Shown: positions 8,193 through 18,068, numbered from the stretch's first letter. The stretch is 64,000 nucleotides of DNA from Protula sp. h YS-2021 (GCA_949752745.1 OX457027.1:92351725-92415724), one strand, 5' to 3'. Notes: generated from the letters alone by a model not told the origin. Translations and numbers: made by a program.

Positions 8193-8200
8193 CTTTTATA
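8193..8200 (-). promoter_or_regulatory. TATA box for the PC4 gene, overlapping the polymerase stop
   Basis: Minus-strand TATAAAAG followed by GGGGG; it covers the last codon of the DNA polymerase gene (8196-8198). It lies about 55 bases before the PC4 ATG. The same TATAAAAGGGGG string precedes the polymerase gene. Confidence 0.65.
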
Positions 8201-11200
8201 CCACAGCCTTGTAATGTCCATGCGCTAAGGTGGAATAGCCATCATTCAGCACATATCGCTTGTCGTCATATGGGGAGAGGGCTACTTTCCTCAACTTCTC
8301 CGAGAAAAGCTGGTGACTATGACTTCGGATAATGTGTCCTGTAGCCATCGTTTGAGTTTTCTTGAACAAACTGTCTCTATACTGCACATGTTTAATGCGT
8401 CTTTGACAAGCTCGAGTGATGCCTTTAGCTGTATGTTTTTCTTTCCCACCGCACAATAAACTGTACATTTTCGGTCTGAGTCCAACAAACTCATCAATGG
8501 GGACGCCGGCCGTCTCATCCTTCATTTTCCCAAGCACTTTTTTGTTCACGTTGGAATGTAGGAAATGATCCGGCGGATAGTCACTTGTGTCGAACAGGTC
8601 AGCATCCTGCTGCATATCCTTGTAGATATCTTCCGTTTCTATGTCGTAACATAGACTGTCGGTGTCGCTGAACAATAACTTGGCATTGGGATACTTGACC
8701 ATGATGTAGTTGTAATGAAAGTTGAACATAAGCACTTTGCTGAGGTCGAGAATGGTGAAACCAACTTGAATGGGTTTATCCAGAAGCAAATCCACTTTGC
8801 GCAAATGTACCGCGGTCAAATCTTCGTTGAAAATTTTGAATTTGTGGAAAGAAGGTTTGGCTACAAGTTTCTTGAACCGCTTTTCCTTGTGAACAAGTTC
8901 AACATTGATGCGCTTTCTCACATTTTCCATGGTTTTGCCAAACACCGAGTTGTTCATCAGTTTGAAGAAGTCTTTCTCAAATGGGTTCTTGGCCAATTTT
9001 CTCTTTTCCGTGTTCAAGGCAATGTATTTTGCCAACCATTTGCTCTGTTCAAACATGATGGCGCGATGTACTTTAGTGACTTTCAACCCCAGTGAGACGT
9101 ACTGTTGTAAATTCCTGTAATGAAGTACATATTTCTTCTTGTCAGACAAGTTAGGAATAAGCTTTTCACTGGGTTTGCCTTTCATGTTTAGATCTTCCAG
9201 TAGCTTCTGACTGTACTCTGACAATTCTCCAAATTTGACACATTTCCGTTCTGGAGCCACTGGGTAGTAATTATGATGATCATGGATTGAATTTGGATAT
9301 TCTAAATCCACTTCCAAAATGAATCCAATGTCATCATCTTCATCCACATCCATGAAGTCAATGGATTCTGGCTCACTCACCCACATAAATCCTCTTTGTG
9401 GCATGCTTTGTGACATGGCCCAGCCATACAAGTTGTTCGCGTCGAGGTACATCAGGTAGTTGTTTGGTATCTCAGAATTGTATTCTGCTCCGTAGGGATT
9501 ATTTGCTTTCGCATACTTGTGTGTGATCACGGATATTCCTCCACGTATGCCTTGCTCAACCATTTGGTACATGTCATTGTCATTGATCAATTCCAACTTC
9601 ACCTTTGTCGCTTTTAACATTGCATCCCACGACAGTCCTGGTGCTGTATAGTAATGAGCAGGATCCAATTCATACGTGTTGAGGCATACTTGACGAAAGT
9701 TTTCAAACACGTCAGCTAGTAATAACACATCTGATTTCAGGTACAGGTCGTGGTATTCACCAAATGTTGTACAGTTGAATGTATCCCACACCTTCTGCGC
9801 ATGTGCATAATCCTCATCGCTAATGTCCTCTTCGCTAAGCTGACTATAAAACTTGTCCTTTGATGGTAGCTGTGTTTCAGCAAACTTGGATGGTTCGTCC
9901 ACGTAATCATAGGGGTACACTCCCTTTCTCAGCAGCAAATCTTGTTGATCACTATCGTGAATGTGAGAGGTCATGTTGTAGAAGTTATCTTTCCCTTCTG
10001 CTGCAAGGTTGGATACCAACTTCTGTAGAGAGGTACTCATGAACTGAAAGCTGTCTGTAAATTTCAGATTGCTCATGGTGAATGCAATATATTTCTCAAT
10101 GGTGTTGGGAATGACTGTAATCGTTTCACCTTTGAATTTCCCAATTTCCTCCATGATAAGGTGACTGTCATAGCCTCGCAAATTGTGGAAAAATACGGGA
10201 ATGATAAAAGAATCTTTATCCCCTTGCTGATCTTTTCTAAGTCGGAATTGGAAGTTGCATTCATTGTGCGCTGCTCCACGATATTTGCCATTGATGTGGT
10301 CATGATCTCTCACACGATCTGCTCCTAGAGGTTCATGACAAATGTAGCAATCAGTGGCGTTCTTGAAATTCTCTTTGTCTTCACGAGTCATCACCATTTC
10401 CTTTGGTCGCTCTAAACCACGTACAATACGATCGCGTTCATTCACCATATGGTCTAAAAAGACCTTTACGGCATTGTCTCCTCGATACACAACTGGTGCA
10501 CGTGTGTTGTACTGGCTCACAATCACATAGGCAAAGCTGTTTGGACGATGATGTTGATACTTGTCTCCTTCTTCATGCTTTTGCGTGAAACATTCAAAGT
10601 CAGCATAAATCACAAAAGGTGCTCGCTGTTGTTTAGCCACATTCTTGAACTTTATGAAGGGTTCCTTGGGAAATGATAAACGTTGTGCTCCATTCTTGTC
10701 ACACACTTCACGATGTTTATCTAAAAGATCTTGTCGTACAAACCCGTGAAGACAGTTGAAACAATAAAAATATGCAGCCTTATGCTTTGATCGATAACAC
10801 ATAAGTCTGCTAAAATTCTTGATGAGGCAGTAATGCCTTGTCTTGTCATTGCTAATCAGAAGTAAGTTGATTTCTCTGACACTGACGTTTCGACTAAGTT
10901 GTATTGGAACAACTACATCTTGTTCGTATCCAAACACGTTGATGGCTACATCGTTCTCCTTTTCAAACTTTGGAATGTCAGTAATTGGTGTCGGAAATGT
11001 CATACCCTCTGCCTTTAATTCCTTCTCAAATGGTTTGTAATGATTCACGCGATTTGGATTGTTGTCAAGAGGGTGAACGTAAGCCAATACTGACCATAAG
11101 AAACACTTGTTATCATCATTCTTAATGTTTATCACACCCATTGTTTTCTTCACTTTCTTCGGCAGTGGAATAAAACTACTCGCTTCTAGAGGCATCAACG

Positions 11201-12098
11201 TAGCTGTATGTACTTCAATGTATAGTATGTTATCCAATACCCAGCCAGAGCCTTGTCGCTCATGTTCGTCAAACTTGGTAAATAATTCTTTATAGGCTTC
11301 TGGCAAGTCCTGTTCAATATCTGCTGGATTGTATGCTGTATATGTTGGACTGCTGATAAATGCATTATCCACTTGTTCTACCATAACACCTTCAGCATTT
11401 GCTGTCAGTTTCTTGAAACGTGCATGCACGACAATGTACCATTTCATTCCATGGTTTAAGGTCTCCAACAAATGTGCCTTGATACGGTTCTCTTGCTGTC
11501 GCATTTCAAGCAGTAAATCCGATCCATCCTCGGGCTCAAACCGTTTTTCCTGCGCGTTTTCACCAAGACTAACCCTTCTACCTCTCCCTACTTGTCCTGT
11601 CTTTTGTTTCTTTGAAACATGTTCTTGAGACACATTTTCCATCTCAGCTGGTTTACATGCATGTGCCTCAAAAGTATCCATAGATGGAAACTCTTCATTG
11701 CATTCCGCACACTGGACTGGACCGTATGGCCAAATGTCATCTTCTTCCATCTTTTCTCTCTTTGCTCCTTTCCCTTCATGTTTCACTAAAGTTTTCATCT
11801 CAGCTTTGCATGTATGTGCTTCAAAAGTATCCATAGATGGAAATTCCACATTACATTCCCCACACTGGACTGGACCGTATGGCCAAATGTCATCTTCTTC
11901 CATCTTTTGTCTCTTTGCTCCTTTCCCTTCATGTTTCACTAAAGTTTTCATCTCAGCTTTGCATGTATGTGCTTCAAAAGTATCCATAGATGGAAATTCC
12001 ACATTACATTCCCCACACTGAACTGGACCGTATGGCCAAATGTCATCTTCTTCCATCTTTTGTCTCTTTGCTCCTTTTCCATGCTCTTCACGTTCCAT
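8196..12098 (-). CDS. Protein-primed family B DNA polymerase with N-terminal C2HC fingers
   Basis: 1300 aa, intact. Three near-identical 51-residue units start the protein, each with C-x2-C-x12-H-x-C (C28/C31/H44/C46; C79/C82/H95/C97; C130/C133/H146/C148). The exonuclease region holds YADFECF (about 497) and NLRGYDSHL (about 640). A Cys/His insert with CYICHEP ... RDHDHINGKYRGAAH lies at about 578-611. Polymerase motif A is DANNLYGWAM (about 884), motif [10 protein letters not shown] (about 1050) and motif C FSDTDSLC (about 1145). The enzyme should copy the element from protein-primed ends. The ATG at 12098 lies 67 bases after a TATA box. Confidence 0.95.
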   Translation of the reverse strand: MEREEHGKGAKRQKMEEDDIWPYGPVQCGECNVEFPSMDTFEAHTCKAEMKTLVKHEGKGAKRQKMEEDDIWPYGPVQCGECNVEFPSMDTFEAHTCKAEMKTLVKHEGKGAKREKMEEDDIWPYGPVQCAECNEEFPSMDTFEAHACKPAEMENVSQEHVSKKQKTGQVGRGRRVSLGENAQEKRFEPEDGSDLLLEMRQQENRIKAHLLETLNHGMKWYIVVHARFKKLTANAEGVMVEQVDNAFISSPTYTAYNPADIEQDLPEAYKELFTKFDEHERQGSGWVLDNILYIEVHTATLMPLEASSFIPLPKKVKKTMGVINIKNDDNKCFLWSVLAYVHPLDNNPNRVNHYKPFEKELKAEGMTFPTPITDIPKFEKENDVAINVFGYEQDVVVPIQLSRNVSVREINLLLISNDKTRHYCLIKNFSRLMCYRSKHKAAYFYCFNCLHGFVRQDLLDKHREVCDKNGAQRLSFPKEPFIKFKNVAKQQRAPFVIYADFECFTQKHEEGDKYQHHRPNSFAYVIVSQYNTRAPVVYRGDNAVKVFLDHMVNERDRIVRGLERPKEMVMTREDKENFKNATDCYICHEPLGADRVRDHDHINGKYRGAAHNECNFQFRLRKDQQGDKDSFIIPVFFHNLRGYDSHLIMEEIGKFKGETITVIPNTIEKYIAFTMSNLKFTDSFQFMSTSLQKLVSNLAAEGKDNFYNMTSHIHDSDQQDLLLRKGVYPYDYVDEPSKFAETQLPSKDKFYSQLSEEDISDEDYAHAQKVWDTFNCTTFGEYHDLYLKSDVLLLADVFENFRQVCLNTYELDPAHYYTAPGLSWDAMLKATKVKLELINDNDMYQMVEQGIRGGISVITHKYAKANNPYGAEYNSEIPNNYLMYLDANNLYGWAMSQSMPQRGFMWVSEPESIDFMDVDEDDDIGFILEVDLEYPNSIHDHHNYYPVAPERKCVKFGELSEYSQKLLEDLNMKGKPSEKLIPNLSDKKKYVLHYRNLQQYVSLGLKVTKVHRAIMFEQSKWLAKYIALNTEKRKLAKNPFEKDFFKLMNNSVFGKTMENVRKRINVELVHKEKRFKKLVAKPSFHKFKIFNEDLTAVHLRKVDLLLDKPIQVGFTILDLSKVLMFNFHYNYIMVKYPNAKLLFSDTDSLCYDIETEDIYKDMQQDADLFDTSDYPPDHFLHSNVNKKVLGKMKDETAGVPIDEFVGLRPKMYSLLCGGKEKHTAKGITRACQRRIKHVQYRDSLFKKTQTMATGHIIRSHSHQLFSEKLRKVALSPYDDKRYVLNDGYSTLAHGHYKAVV
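11650..12078 (-). repeat. 153-bp tandem repeat encoding three C2HC fingers
   Basis: Three near-identical units; the marker GGACCGTATGGCC recurs 153 bp apart (near 11710, 11863 and 12016). In copy 2 the matching array has a 132-bp period, so the linker differs by seven codons in every unit. Confidence 0.85.
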
Positions 12099-12164
12099 CT
12101 TAGCTAGTTGTTGTTACGTCAACTGCTGAAACTAAAATGCTGAAATGTAATCTCAAACATCCCC

Positions 12165-12172
12165 CTTTTATA
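12165..12172 (-). promoter_or_regulatory. TATA box for the DNA polymerase gene
   Basis: Minus-strand TATAAAAG with GGGGG directly after it, 67 bases before the ATG. In copy 2 the same site reads TATAGAAG (44807-44814), upstream of a destroyed polymerase gene. Confidence 0.65.
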
Positions 12173-12221
12173 CACATTCATACATAGACAGAATTTGCGT
12201 TTTCATTTCATAACAGAGGAT

Positions 12222-12237
12222 GGCCCTTAAAAGGGCC
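12222..12237 (-). terminator. Histone-type 3' stem-loop after the Cys-rich gene
   Basis: On the minus strand GGCCCT-TTTA-AGGGCC: a six-base stem opening with GG and closing with CC and a four-base UUUA loop, 24 bases after the stop at 12262, preceded by AACATCTTTC. This fits the replication-dependent histone mRNA 3' hairpin (GG, pyrimidines, UYUN, purines, CC). No AATAAA lies between the stop and the hairpin. Confidence 0.7.
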
Positions 12238-12261
12238 GAAAGATGTTAGTAATTTGACGCT

Positions 12262-12613
12262 TCACCAGCAGGTGGGTCTGCCACAGTCGCACTGGTATCT
12301 GTAAAACTGTTCCATGGAGAACGGTCGTCGCGAGCACTTGAACGGATGACGGTTATAGTAGCCAAAGTTTTTTAGTGTCGCTCCACACCACCAGCAGTCC
12401 GTGCATGGCTGCGGTCCTGGCAATCTCGCAGTAAACTTGTACCAGAGCAGTCCACCGCAAGTTTTGCAGCAGTAATGTCGTGGTGCATTGTGGTGCACCG
12501 GGCAGTTGTGTGGTTGACCATACCCATACCCATACCCAACACTTATAACACTCAGTCGTTAGCGTCACTGCCTTGCCGTTTCGCATCACTGTGATTTTAC
12601 GATTTGTTGACAT
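12262..12613 (-). pseudogene. Cysteine-rich zinc-binding protein, frameshifted
   Basis: Two overlapping frames (12613 inward and a C-terminal frame 12498-12262) together match the continuous 117-aa protein of copy 2. The break is at about 12515-12540, where a CCCATA unit has expanded and replaces normal codons with a Trp-Val run. The C-terminal part keeps pairs of CxxC (CCKTC, CWWC, then CDC and a final C), suggesting two zinc ribbons. The role is unknown; it is transcribed divergently from the RING gene and both end in histone-type hairpins. Confidence 0.75.
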
Positions 12614-12650
12614 CTTGCTGCTTGTGTTGGATAATGCAGCTGTAACCCAC

Positions 12651-12659
12651 CTTTATATA
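12651..12659 (-). promoter_or_regulatory. TATA box for the Cys-rich gene
   Basis: Minus-strand TATATAAAG, 38 bases before the ATG at 12613; kept in copy 2. Confidence 0.6.
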
Positions 12660-12692
12660 CTACTAACGAACATCCTCGCATTATATGCTGAT

Positions 12693-12870
12693 GGGGGGGG
12701 GGGGGGTCCTTACTTAATGTAAGTACTTTGTGCTCTCCCGGGGGGGGGGGTCCTGAGTTTAGGTCGGCTAGCTGGGGGGGGGGGTCCTGACTTTAGGTCG
12801 ACTGCCCGTGGGGGGGGGGGGTCCTGACTTTAGGTCGGCTAGCTGGGGGGGGGGGGTCCGATCCTGACTT
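12693..12870 (+). repeat. G-run repeat in the divergent promoter
   Basis: Four units of a 9-14 G run followed by TCCTGA-(C/G)TTTAGGTCG-type sequence. Runs of this length could form quadruplexes. The tract lies between the divergent Cys-rich and RING genes and has a counterpart in copy 2 at 45341-45496. Confidence 0.75.
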
Positions 12871-12877
12871 CAGGTGG

Positions 12878-12903
12878 TATATAACCCATGCTCATTTCAG
12901 TTT
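12878..12903 (+). promoter_or_regulatory. TATA box and initiator of the RING gene
   Basis: TATATAA at 12878-12884 and TCAGTT at 12897-12902; TCAGTT is the classical invertebrate initiator. Copy 2 has the same pair at the same spacing (45511-45517 and 45530-45535). Confidence 0.65.
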
Positions 12904-12927
12904 GGGCTCACACTCGCTTCCGTCAAC

Positions 12928-13479
12928 ATGGAGTGCTTCTTCGGGTTACATGATGCTCGCACCATTGCTGAAGTTAGAGAACTTCACCTGCCTGTCACAC
13001 AGCCACAGACACCGCCAGAAAGAGTCTACTTCTTCCAGCTGCTGCCGGACCCGGTTCATGGATCCATCATGTGCGTGCCCGTCCTGTACAACCGTCAAGT
13101 CACGATTGGAAAGAGGCTCAGAGATATAGAGGCTGGTCACTATGATGAAGCGTTCTTTAGAACGATGATGCTAGGGGAGTCAATACCTTCGCGGTTGGAA
13201 GAAGAAGAGTACCCGGCCTGGGGGAGATTCTTCCTCCAGCAAGACTTGGATATTTGCCCAGGATGTGGGTGTATGATCTCCCCAGACCGGGTGCTGTCTG
13301 AGTGCAACCATCAAATGTGCCTGGTCTGCGCGGCGCACTGGACTCAACTGCTGGCGCTAAATGACCGCTACTCTGTGAGGTGCTTTACCTGCGGCATGCG
13401 AGGGGACCACTTTTTGTTCAACGGGCAACAGCTCACACATTGCAGTAGGCCAGTGCAGGACATTGTGACATTCTTTTAA
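12928..13479 (+). CDS. RING-type zinc finger protein, 183 aa
   Basis: The start is the ATG at 12928 after a TATA/initiator pair; copy 2 starts at the matching ATG. The N-terminal 105 residues form a conserved domain I do not recognise. The C-terminal part has a C3HC4-like RING: C-x2-C (CPGC), a C-N-H with C-x2-C (CNHQMCLVC), then CFTC, and a trailing Cys/His. RING proteins of DNA viruses often act as E3 ubiquitin ligases against host defence; that role here is inference. The GC-rich codons differ from the AT-rich capsid block, so the gene may have a separate origin. Confidence 0.75.
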   Translation: MECFFGLHDARTIAEVRELHLPVTQPQTPPERVYFFQLLPDPVHGSIMCVPVLYNRQVTIGKRLRDIEAGHYDEAFFRTMMLGESIPSRLEEEEYPAWGRFFLQQDLDICPGCGCMISPDRVLSECNHQMCLVCAAHWTQLLALNDRYSVRCFTCGMRGDHFLFNGQQLTHCSRPVQDIVTFF

Positions 13480-13519
13480 ACCGGGACCGGCAGCAGCAGG
13501 AGAAAAACTAACATCTCCT

Positions 13520-13535
13520 GGCTCTTTTAAGAGCC
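13520..13535 (+). terminator. Histone-type 3' stem-loop after the RING gene
   Basis: GGCTCT-TTTA-AGAGCC, 40 bases after the RING stop, followed by CACCACTGATACTGAAAT. It fits the histone mRNA hairpin, including the 3' ACCA-like flank. The 5' flank shares AACATCT with the hairpin of the Cys-rich gene. Confidence 0.75.
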
Positions 13536-13629
13536 CACCACTGATACTGAAATAAGCGCTAATCGTGTCATGGTGTTAGTATGTATGTGTATGCATGAGA
13601 GTGTGAGAAATGCTTAAAAAAATGGTCAC

Positions 13630-14050
13630 CCGTTTGAATGGATGTTTGAATGGCCGCCCGTTTGAATGGCCGCCCACTCTCCATATTACGTCATTATGAC
13701 GTTCATATGACGTTCATATGACGTTCATATGACGTTCATATCACCTCCATATCACCTCTATATCACCTCCATATCACCTCCATAACACGTCTAGATCACG
13801 TCAAAATGACGTCACTGTTTTAAAAACCCCATGGGGCTATCAAAACACCACGTGACGTCATTATGACGTCCATATGATAACCATATGGTAACCATATGAT
13901 AACCATATGGTAACCATATGACGTCAATATGACGTTAATATGACGTCAATATGACGTCACTGTTTTCGAAACCCCATGGGGCTTTGAAAACACCACGTGA
14001 CGTCATTATGACGTCACTTCCTGTTTTCAAACCCCCACTTTCCCCCTACT
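13630..14050 (-). repeat. Right terminal inverted repeat of copy 1
   Basis: From the outer end inward: AGTAGGGGGAAAGTGGGGG, a palindromic CCCCATGGGG block, repeated TGACGTCA sites, an array of 11-bp CATATGACGTT-type units (with CATATCACCTC variants), and GTTTGAATGGCCGCCC units. Each part has its inverse in the left end of copy 2. Confidence 0.9.
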
Positions 14051-17000
14051 GTCGCGATATTGGCGACTATTGAGGTACTCGCCACGGTATTGCAAAAGAA
14101 AATCCCCCTTAAGGAATTTCTTCGTTGCAAAAACACCTTTTCCTGACATAAATACATCGCAATTTAGAATGTCTTACATTTTGTTATCGTACAAAGCAAC
14201 ACGTTTACTGTAACTAGTTTCTCAATTTACTCTCATTGACAATTCCCATGCCCTTTAAAACGTTTATTTTACTTCACAAAATCCAACTTTTCTTTCTATT
14301 TTCTTCCTTTATAAAAATTTAGTATCATTCCACTGAATGACGCTTGATAATGTGCAGGGGCTTTTCATTTAAGTCAAAATCAAATAAGACAGCTCGACTA
14401 ACCGTAGAACCATAACCTTCATGTTAGTCATTTTAGCATTTACCAATGTTGAAATTGTATCAGACTTACCTATTTTCGAGTTAATGAATTTAATTTGAAA
14501 GCCGTCTCTGTCTATCCCGAGCTTGCAGTAGAATTGTGCTTCTTCCATCGGAGTTCTCTTGAAAGGGTAGAAATAGGTAGAGTAAAATAAAAATAAGATG
14601 CAAATTGCCCTTTCAAAACTTGAAAGCTGTTCAAAAGAGTAACCTCTTTCATGAAATATTGAACTAGATGTTTGTCTTACTGTTAATCCCTATAATGAAC
14701 CAGTTAAATTAATAAAACCAATCAAAAGTTAAGTAAATATACCCGCCTATACGCAGCTGTAAACGACGATCAATTTCTAAATAGCAGTATTCAGCTTACC
14801 TGCACATTTCCAGCAGACTTTTCTCTGGCAGCAAGAAGCTGAAAATTATGCAGAAAAATACACGATCAATTTGTCTAATTTAATATTTTAAGATTTTTTA
14901 AATCTTATCTCACCTCCTCATCGAAGTTAACATAATTTAGGTCTACCAAAATTTTAGGTGTCACCAACACTTATAAATTAGCAAACGTCTCTCAAAGTGG
15001 CACGTTCTAGTGCCTTATGAAAGTATATACATATTTGTTATGTACGAAGAATAAAAGGAGACCTCTGATTGGCAGCTGTCACACCCAGCTTCATTTATAC
15101 GCCTCAAAACCCAGTATAAAGTTGTCAATGTGAAGATAAAAGCACAGGTACTTCTTAAATAATAATAAATAACGCACCATACACTGAGCCCGAGTCCGAA
15201 ACGCCATTTCGTCCAACTTCTGGAACGATAAAATAGTAATACTTCAACCCAGATACGTGTAATGACATTACTTTTATTATATGCCTAAGGGATCATACAT
15301 TTCAGATGTATTTAAAGAGGGTGGGGTGTGTCTAGGCAAGTGCGTGAGCTAATGTTCAACCCCATATTAACGTAACTTTTGGCGTACCTGGGAAAGGTTT
15401 AGAAAATTGGCAAATTTTTTGCGTACGTCCTAACGATGGCTACGAAAACATATTTCTTGTTTCAACCAATAGCCATATTATTTTGTTACAAAAGTAACAG
15501 TCATCACAACATACAACAAGCTGATTTTGATACACAAAGAAGTCCAAGGTATCTTCAATCATGTTTTCTTTCACTTAGTTTTTTTTCTGCAAATTACAAA
15601 AATCTATTTTAGAAGCTCCGTAAACAACTTTCTACAACTGAATTTTAACAATGGAACTTTAGTACAGTCTTACAGACTTAGCTGAGTCTTAACTGACGAG
15701 ATCTTGCAACAGAAAAGATTTTAAATAAAATAACACATACATGTTAAGGAACACGATAGCATTCGTTCGTGTTAGTGCAAGAAATTTTAGGCTTTAAAAA
15801 CCAAGTCTTAGTCTCCTTAATTATATGGCTACCTTTCAAAATGAGTGATACCGCACATAAAATCTCTTGTTTACCCATCCTAAAGCTTTCAGAAAATCTA
15901 CTTCGCAGAAAAACAAAATTCCTTTCGTATCGCCACAGAAATAAGTTTGGATCTCAAGGCCAAAAGACTGGCAAAAGGATAAGGTGGCCTGAAAATTGTT
16001 TTTTTTTCATTTATATACATGATGTAGCGTACTTTAGGATGGGTACTCATCTTCTAAAAATAATAATTAAAAAAAAACATGTTAAAAATCACTCATTTGA
16101 TAGTGAAGGACAACAGAAAATCGATGAGAAATATATATCAGCGTCATGATTGCTTGATAGACTGAGTAGTTTAACGTCTCTCTCACCCCGTTAAGGTAAT
16201 ATTGTGTCAGTTCTGTAACAATAGGGTAACTCAATCCATATGTTCTTTCGATAACTTATGTGTCTGTTTAAGTAACTTGATGTTCGCCAGAATGACACTT
16301 GGAGCCCACTTGTGTTATTGTATTACTGGTTGATGTGGTATAGTGGTTGAAAGATGATAGAGTGTGTGTTTCATGTAGTTTACGCTCCACTGTGTTTAAT
16401 TCTAATATCTTAAATATGTGTGCGTTGTCAGAATACCGAGCAGTCTCTTCCCTTTCTTATGTATTAAGTAGAGAATGAGCTTTTGGCACGAGCTAACTTT
16501 GTGCGAAACTAGTGATGTGATGGATTTATTACAAAGCGCGATAGGATCACGACGAGCAGCTTTGGATCTAGAGGGATCTTGTCGTGAGGAGCACCGTGAG
16601 ATTGGTTTCGAGTTTGTTTGAAATGTTTTTGATAGATTTTACATTTAAAAATTTGCTTGTTTTAAGTACAGGGGATATCTCAGGAACCAGGCTCTGGATT
16701 TACAAGTTTTATATATGATATGAAAGAACTCATTGAGATGGGGAGGGCGGTTGCAATTTCGGTTTGAAACTTCCGGTTTAGTGGTTTTTGAGAGGAGTAA
16801 ATTTGTTGTGCTACCTAGCACAAAATTTTGTTCGAGACTGCTGGTGTAGTATGAAATCAGTGTCACAACTGCACCGTAACAATCAATATCAACTAGAAGC
16901 TCATTCCGCTAGCGAAATGTTAAACACTTGACAAAAATTAAAACGCAAAAATACTTCCTTTAATGGGTTATTTCTTGAATAACATATTGCAAACAACATA

Positions 17001-18060
17001 GCTTGAATACGTCTTTTAAGCCGAGTATTGTTTGGTTGTTGTTGACTTTAAGTTTTATTGACTGATCAGGCAGGCATACTCCTTGCTATCTATTTACGCA
17101 GTGAGAGCTCACACAAAGCTCACTAAGCAATTTCTGTAATGTGTAATTTGTGCTGTCGTTAAATGCTACGCATATGCTTGCAAAAAATACAATCTTTTCA
17201 CATGGCGTTTTAACAAGGAAAACGAAATCAAAGACGAAAATAAAAAGTGACATGCACATGTTCAGATGAAGCTCTTCGTAAGTTCCAAGTTTCATGGTCA
17301 TAGGGCCCATAGTCTCAGAGAAGAAGAAGACACAAAAAATCGGAAAAAGTGTAAAGAAGAAAAAAAAGGACGAATTTTGCTCGCAGAAATTCATATAACA
17401 CTTGCAAGCCAAAGGCTTGTCAAGTGTTAATTAATACTCGACTCGTAAGGCCAGGAAGACTCCGTAATATTGGTACATTTTGTGTGCGATCTTTTTTTTG
17501 TCAACATTCAACAGAGAGTTTACAGATGTTGTTATTTTGTCGTTCTGGGCAGTTTGGAGTCTCTCGTTTGAACCCCGGTCGCAGTATATAAGACTCAAAA
17601 CGTTTGTTTCCAATGCAAATTGGGTAAAAATGTGCTGATGTGTTTATTGACAATGTTAACATCGTGAAAGCCCCAATCTGAGAGGTCACAGCACCCAAAG
17701 CAAAGGCAAAAGAATGAAAAAGTGATTCTTCTCAGCGACATTGACATGGTTTATTTCCAATAAAACGACAACGTCATATCTTTAAGTTTGTGTAGAGAGG
17801 GGAATGGCATGGAAAGAGCAGAAACAAGGTAAAGTTCACCGCCTCGTAACCCTGAAAGGCAAATTTCAGTATTCCGTTTCTTGGCTGAACGAGAGCAATC
17901 CAGTAAAGATCGATATGAAGCTTCCAACAGACCTCAAGAACCCATTGTGATAAAACAAAGTGAATATGACAAAAATTTCCGTTGAAAAGATACAAAGATA
18001 CCACTAAGAGAGACCTAATATAAAAGTAAGTAAACAGGGGGACCAAATGTTCATCGGTTA
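14051..18060. other. AT-rich flank without a recognised gene
   Basis: Unique-looking AT-rich DNA. Short open frames (the longest is 126 codons at 15769-16149) show no family features or coding bias. A GGTATAGTGGTTG-like string near 16337 resembles a tRNA A box, but no B box follows, so I do not call a SINE. If TSD rules hold, the first six bases (14051-14056) would be the copy 1 target duplicate. Confidence 0.5.
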
Positions 18061-18068
18061 TTTTTGCT

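Larger units (their letters stand above)
1..14050 (+). mobile_element. Polinton/Maverick (adintovirus-like) element, copy 1, left end outside window
   Basis: Gene content is diagnostic: retroviral-type integrase with chromodomain, A32-like ATPase, adenain-like protease, penton-like and double jelly-roll capsid proteins, and protein-primed DNA polymerase B. The right end is well defined: the last bases (...CCCCCTACT at 14050) are the inverse of the first bases of copy 2 (AGTAGGGG at 27757), and the sequence beyond each end is unrelated. Ends in AG...CT are usual for Polintons. The left arm lies before base 1, so the target duplication cannot be checked. Integrase, capsid, polymerase, PC4-like and RING frames are open; ATPase, protease, Cys-rich and small virion-protein frames are broken. 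Confidence 0.95.

Noticed and set aside
13630..14050. Centromeric or telomeric satellite
   Set aside because: The repeats are confined to the element ends and are inverted between them, so they belong to the terminal repeats.
15769..16149. 126-codon plus-strand frame
   Set aside because: AT-rich with Lys/Asn/Ile bias from composition, no motif, no promoter.
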